Source: Odiellus spinosus (Eukaryota > Arthropoda > Arachnida > Opiliones > Phalangiidae). Taken from it: a stretch of 64,000 nt of DNA. Below the pieces are notes generated by a model, which saw only the letters and a list, made by a program, of their open reading frames with translations, was not told the origin of the DNA and did no database searches. The stretch's first letter is position 1; each line of letters opens with the position of its first letter. The translations under genes were made by a program, and so were the position numbers. The DNA is taken from the NCBI GenBank assembly GCA_963920705.1, contig OY987230.1, positions 18,315,320-18,379,319 on the forward strand, written 5' to 3'. Positions 10,441-64,000 of the stretch are shown one piece after another.

Positions 10441-10885
10441 TACGCCCATGATTGTGAAATTAAAATTAAAAAATTATAATATTAATTAGCCTAAAAAAAC
10501 ATTATGAATATAAAATTAGTAACTTTTTGAAATTGAGGCGCACCGATTAATTTTGGCGAATTATGGCAAAACTAAAATTTAAAACCCGAAATATTACTTT
10601 TATGTAAAGTTTTAGTATTATTTGTTCTTAAATATACAATTTTTTTCATCGCCTTTCTTTCATCCTTTGTTTTTTTTTTGTTTTTTTGTTTTTTAAATCC
10701 GTACAAACTATTTACATTTTTTTGGGGGGAAATTGTTAACTATTATTTCAATAATCTCACTCTTAGCGGCATTTTTTTAAATTTCTCATATAGCACTCGT
10801 TTGTTTTAAACTAAAGTTTAAAAATAACTAGGAATATATTTATCGGGGGTTTTACCAAATCTATAAGGAAGGATTTTTTGTATTT

Positions 10886-10891
10886 TTTATT
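10886..10891 (-). terminator. Candidate LRP1 poly(A) signal
   Basis: AATAAA on the minus strand, 231 bp downstream of the LRP1 stop codon. Other AT-rich candidates exist nearby, so the site actually used is not certain. Confidence 0.4.
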
Positions 10892-11121
10892 TCAATTAAT
10901 GTTAGGCAATATTCTTATATATTTCTTTAGTAAATATATATAATACGTTGTATACTCTATCTACTATTTATACAATAAGGATCAAGTATGTAATGTAATT
11001 GTATTTTTCAGGAACGCAAAAAAATATTTAAAACTCGGGTTTTGTTGTTGAATGAAAGAAGTCAACATTTACATTTTAGATTTGAATGAATAGGGCTAAT
11101 AAATGACTAATTGCAAAAATC

Positions 11122-61452
<50,331 letters not shown>

Positions 61453-61517
61453 AGTTAAGACCATTTGGTCAGACAGATCGAAAACGTAAATCCGATGTTA
61501 TAATCCACTTTGACATC

Positions 61518-61525
61518 TTTATACT
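61518..61525 (-). promoter_or_regulatory. Possible LRP1 TATA-like element
   Basis: TATAAAG on the minus strand about 70 bp upstream of the LRP1 ATG. It would place transcription start near 61490 and give a short 5' UTR. The area at 61620-61740 upstream is unusually CpG-rich for this window, as in an unmethylated promoter. No start-site evidence. Confidence 0.35.
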
Positions 61526-62554
61526 TTAATCGGGGCTTTCTTTAGCTTGCCATTTTATTCTCAGTCTCAGTTCGCGAAATTTACGCGTCAATAAACGACC
61601 AAAAACTCGATGTAAACTTAAACCGTTTTCACACTTTTAGCGAAGCGTATAGGCGAAGCTTCGCCGCGAAACTAAAACGCCGAGATTTCGAGTCGCGACC
61701 TTGCCCGCAGGGGGCTCGAATCCAGGGAAAGGAACCGTTAAAAATTTCGGGGGTTTAAGAGCTTTCTAGCCCGCTTGGAAAGAGAAACTGATAAACTTTT
61801 TTTAACGTACTCGAGGCGCGACTTTGATTGTAAAAAATATACCGAGGTCTTCTGGGCTACCTAGAACGAGTTCATTGATAATCTCTGATTGTCTTCTTGA
61901 CACTAGCACACACTGCGGAAGCTATTGGTTTTTGGCTTCTCTTGTCCAGGATAATCCGAGGTCGAGATTCAGCTTCCCAAGATCATGGATGTCTCGCACG
62001 CGGGCTTTCTCTCTCACTGCAGAATAAGAGTATTTTATTCTTTTTTTTTTTTTTTTTACGGGAATAAAGATGGACGGGAAATGTAGAGAAGCTATCGCCA
62101 TCTGAGGATGAAGAAATGGTTTTTGAGGGAAACGAGGGTTTGGTTCGCACGGCGGTTGAATAGTATCTCTACATTTTAAGATGTCCTTTCCTTACTTGGT
62201 AATATTTTACTTACATCCGTGGGTGACGGTGGGTCACAGAGGATCAAGTGCCGATGACTGACTTTCGGTCCGCTTGCTAAAGTCAAAAATTAAAAATTTA
62301 TAATGATAGTAAACCACAATAAAATCAAAAATAGATGAATAGAAATCTATTTCTGGTAAAATATATTGATAACCCCGAGTAATATCAAGCTTATAAAATA
62401 ATACCTGTGAAACTATTCCTCGTACTATGTCATAAGTAACATATTAACAGATGTAAGGTTCCGGTACCCCAAATTCTTTGTAATGATTATGAACAAGTAC
62501 TCCCACGCGGAACATTTAATTTTAAACATACAAAAAAGATTAAGAATATTTTTG

Positions 62555-62715
62555 CGTTTCACGATTAATTTTTATCTTATAATAATCATTCTAGGCAAGT
62601 TTACGACGTGAATGATTTAGGAAGTTAGGATTAACTCGTTTTTAAAATCAATTAAAAAAGGCTTAACAAATTTAGCGGCAGCGCTCTACCGCCGTTAGAG
62701 GGCAGAGAATATAGT
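62555..62715 (+). repeat. Dispersed repeat, copy d
   Basis: Contains GTTTCACGATTAATTTTTA, GTTAGGATTAACTCGTTTTT, GGCTTAAC and CTACCGCCGTTAGAGGGCAG in the order of copies a-c. The most diverged copy, and the only one outside the gene. Confidence 0.5.
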
Positions 62716-62964
62716 TTTGGGGAACAAGCTATCGGGCGCCTACAGACAGTTATAGTGGAACCTAGGAAGATCTTCCTAGGTGGAACCGCCGGCTTTCTTC
62801 CCCTTCTCAGTCGGTTGAGAAATAAAGTCCGAATAAAAATGAAAATCAGTTTTCACTTTTCGTGTTCTTCACAAAATGATCAAAAATAAACTTTTTTTTT
62901 TTTTTGATTTAGTTCGGTTCATTTCCATTAAAGCGAGCTGAGTCTGATCATCTATTTCTGGTAT

Positions 62965-64000
62965 TATTTGGAGTATTTGGTTGATTGTAACCGGGTTTTT
63001 CTCGTTAAAAGACTTTTAAACGATATAATTATAATTTACGCAACTAATTACGAGCAAAAATTCCGGTTAAAATCAACCAAATACTAAAAATAATACATTA
63101 TTTGAGCCTATGGGAATTTAGCATGGTGAATCTGAATTTTAAATATTTTATTTTGACAAAACTAATTAACGGATTGGTCTCAACTCGCTTTAATGGAAAT
63201 AGGACCCCAAAAGCAACCGAAATCCAGCAAAAAAAAGTTCCAGATTCGAAACTTTATTTTTGACATTTTGGAACTTCGCGAAAAATTCTAAATTTATTTT
63301 CCCTTTTTTGGTTTCTTCGAAAATGCAGAAAAATAAAGTTTCGCATCTGGAACTTTTTTTGATGGATTTCGGTTCATTTCGGGGTCCTAATTCCATTAAA
63401 GCGAGTTGAGACCAATCCGTTAATCAGTTTTGTCAAAATAAAATATTTAAAATCCGGATTAGCCATGCTTAATCTCCATAGGGCGCCAATAATATATTAT
63501 TTGGAGTATTTGGTTGATTTTAACCGGGTTTTTTCTCGTTAAAAGACGTTTAAACGATATAATTATAATTTACGTAACTAATTACGAAGCAAAAACCAGG
63601 TCAGAATCGATTACATTGTAAAAATAATACATTGTCTAAGCTCTATGGGGATTTTACATGGCGAATCTGGATTTTAAATATTTTATTTTGACAAAACTAA
63701 TTATCGAATTGGTCTGAACTCGCTTTAATGGAAATAGGACCCCAAAAGCGATCGAAAGCCACCAAAAAAAGTTCCAGATTCGAAACTTTATTTTTGACAT
63801 TTTGGAAATCCGCAAAAAATTCAAAATTTCATTTTCCCTTTTTCCGTTTTTCGAAAATGAGCAAAAATAAAGTTTCGAATCTGGAACTTTTTTTGATGGA
63901 TTTCGGTTGCTTTTGGGGTCCTATTTCCATTAAAGCGAGTTGAGACCAATCCGTTAATCAGTTTTGTCAAAATAAAATATTTAAAATCCGGATTAGCCAT
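62965..64000. repeat. Tandem copies of a roughly 534-bp palindromic unit
   Basis: Unit 1 about 62965-63497, unit 2 from about 63498 to the window end. Matching points are 533-535 bp apart (GAGTATTTGG at 62971 and 63504; TAATGGAAATAGG at 63191 and 63726). In each unit GGTCTCAACTCGCTTTAATG and CATTAAAGCGAGTTGAGACC form arms about 140 bp long around a loop, with pairs AGTTCCAGATTCGAAACTTT and AAAGTTTCGCATCTGGAACT. A truncated piece of the same unit precedes unit 1 (62905-62950). The short frames here are products of the palindrome, not genes. Confidence 0.85.

Larger units (their letters stand above)
8895..11121. other. Convergent intergenic region between Gr array and LRP1
   Basis: No coding region seen. 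It holds the 3' flank of Gr5 and the LRP1 3' UTR side, very AT-rich sequence, a 17-base G run (9534-9550), and an imperfect inverted repeat with many GATC/ATCGAT motifs at about 10092-10440. Confidence 0.7.
61453..62964. other. LRP1 upstream region
   Basis: 5' flank of LRP1: CpG-rich patch at 61620-61740 with the palindrome GGCGAAGCTTCGCC, a poly-T run at 62041-62057, repeat copy d, and a 20-bp perfect palindrome at 62761-62780. The ORF at 61824-62027 has no gene-like features. Confidence 0.5.

Noticed and set aside
61824-62027. Plus-strand frame upstream of LRP1
   Set aside because: Low-complexity composition, no start context or downstream signal. Judged random.
63190-63943. Two short reading frames of 68 and 71 codons with similar sequence
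   Set aside because: They arise from the two arms of the palindromic repeat, which is why they resemble each other. No gene features.

Overview
The window is AT-rich arthropod (most probably insect) nuclear DNA. Three things support this: a tandem array of insect-type gustatory receptors with the C-terminal TYhhhhhQF signature, a very intron-rich LRP1 gene with canonical GT-AG introns, and many short palindromic transposon remnants. The species cannot be named from the sequence.

Left part (1-8,894, + strand): five tandem, intronless gustatory-receptor (Gr) genes. The first lacks its 5' end at the window edge. Genes 2, 4 and 5 are intact, about 395-398 codons each. The third carries a single one-base frameshift. 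The four genes whose upstream region lies in the window share a two-motif block 94-180 bp before the ATG, probably a common cis-regulatory module.

Middle and right (11,122-61,452, - strand): one complete LRP1 (LDL-receptor-related protein 1) gene. I rebuilt it exon by exon: 88 coding exons with compatible phases throughout, 14,289 nt of CDS, 4,762 residues. The domain order is signal peptide, 3 LA, 2 EGF, 2 propellers, 8 LA, 2 EGF, 4 propellers, 10 LA, 2 EGF, 1 propeller, 11 LA, EGF, 1 propeller, 11 EGF, transmembrane segment, tail with two NPVY motifs. This is the vertebrate LRP1 plan with one extra N-terminal LA repeat and an enlarged juxtamembrane EGF stalk. The Gr array and LRP1 are convergent, separated by 8,895-11,121.

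Nested gene: inside the 6.2-kb second LRP1 intron, on the opposite strand, lies a three-exon gene (50,311-52,323) for a 178-residue secreted, Thr/Ser-rich, N-glycosylatable protein with a basic C-terminus. Phases fit and a poly(A) signal follows. I recognise no family; it is the best candidate for something undescribed.

Non-coding DNA: LRP1 introns and flanks hold many hairpin-type elements. Several have TTAA at both ends (one with a THAP-like N-terminal reading frame), some have CAGGGTTCGT-like ends, one family occurs in both the Gr array and an LRP1 intron, one dispersed repeat occurs four times at 51-63 kb, there is a 29-bp minisatellite at 43.1-43.4 kb, and a roughly 534-bp palindromic unit is tandemly repeated at the right edge.
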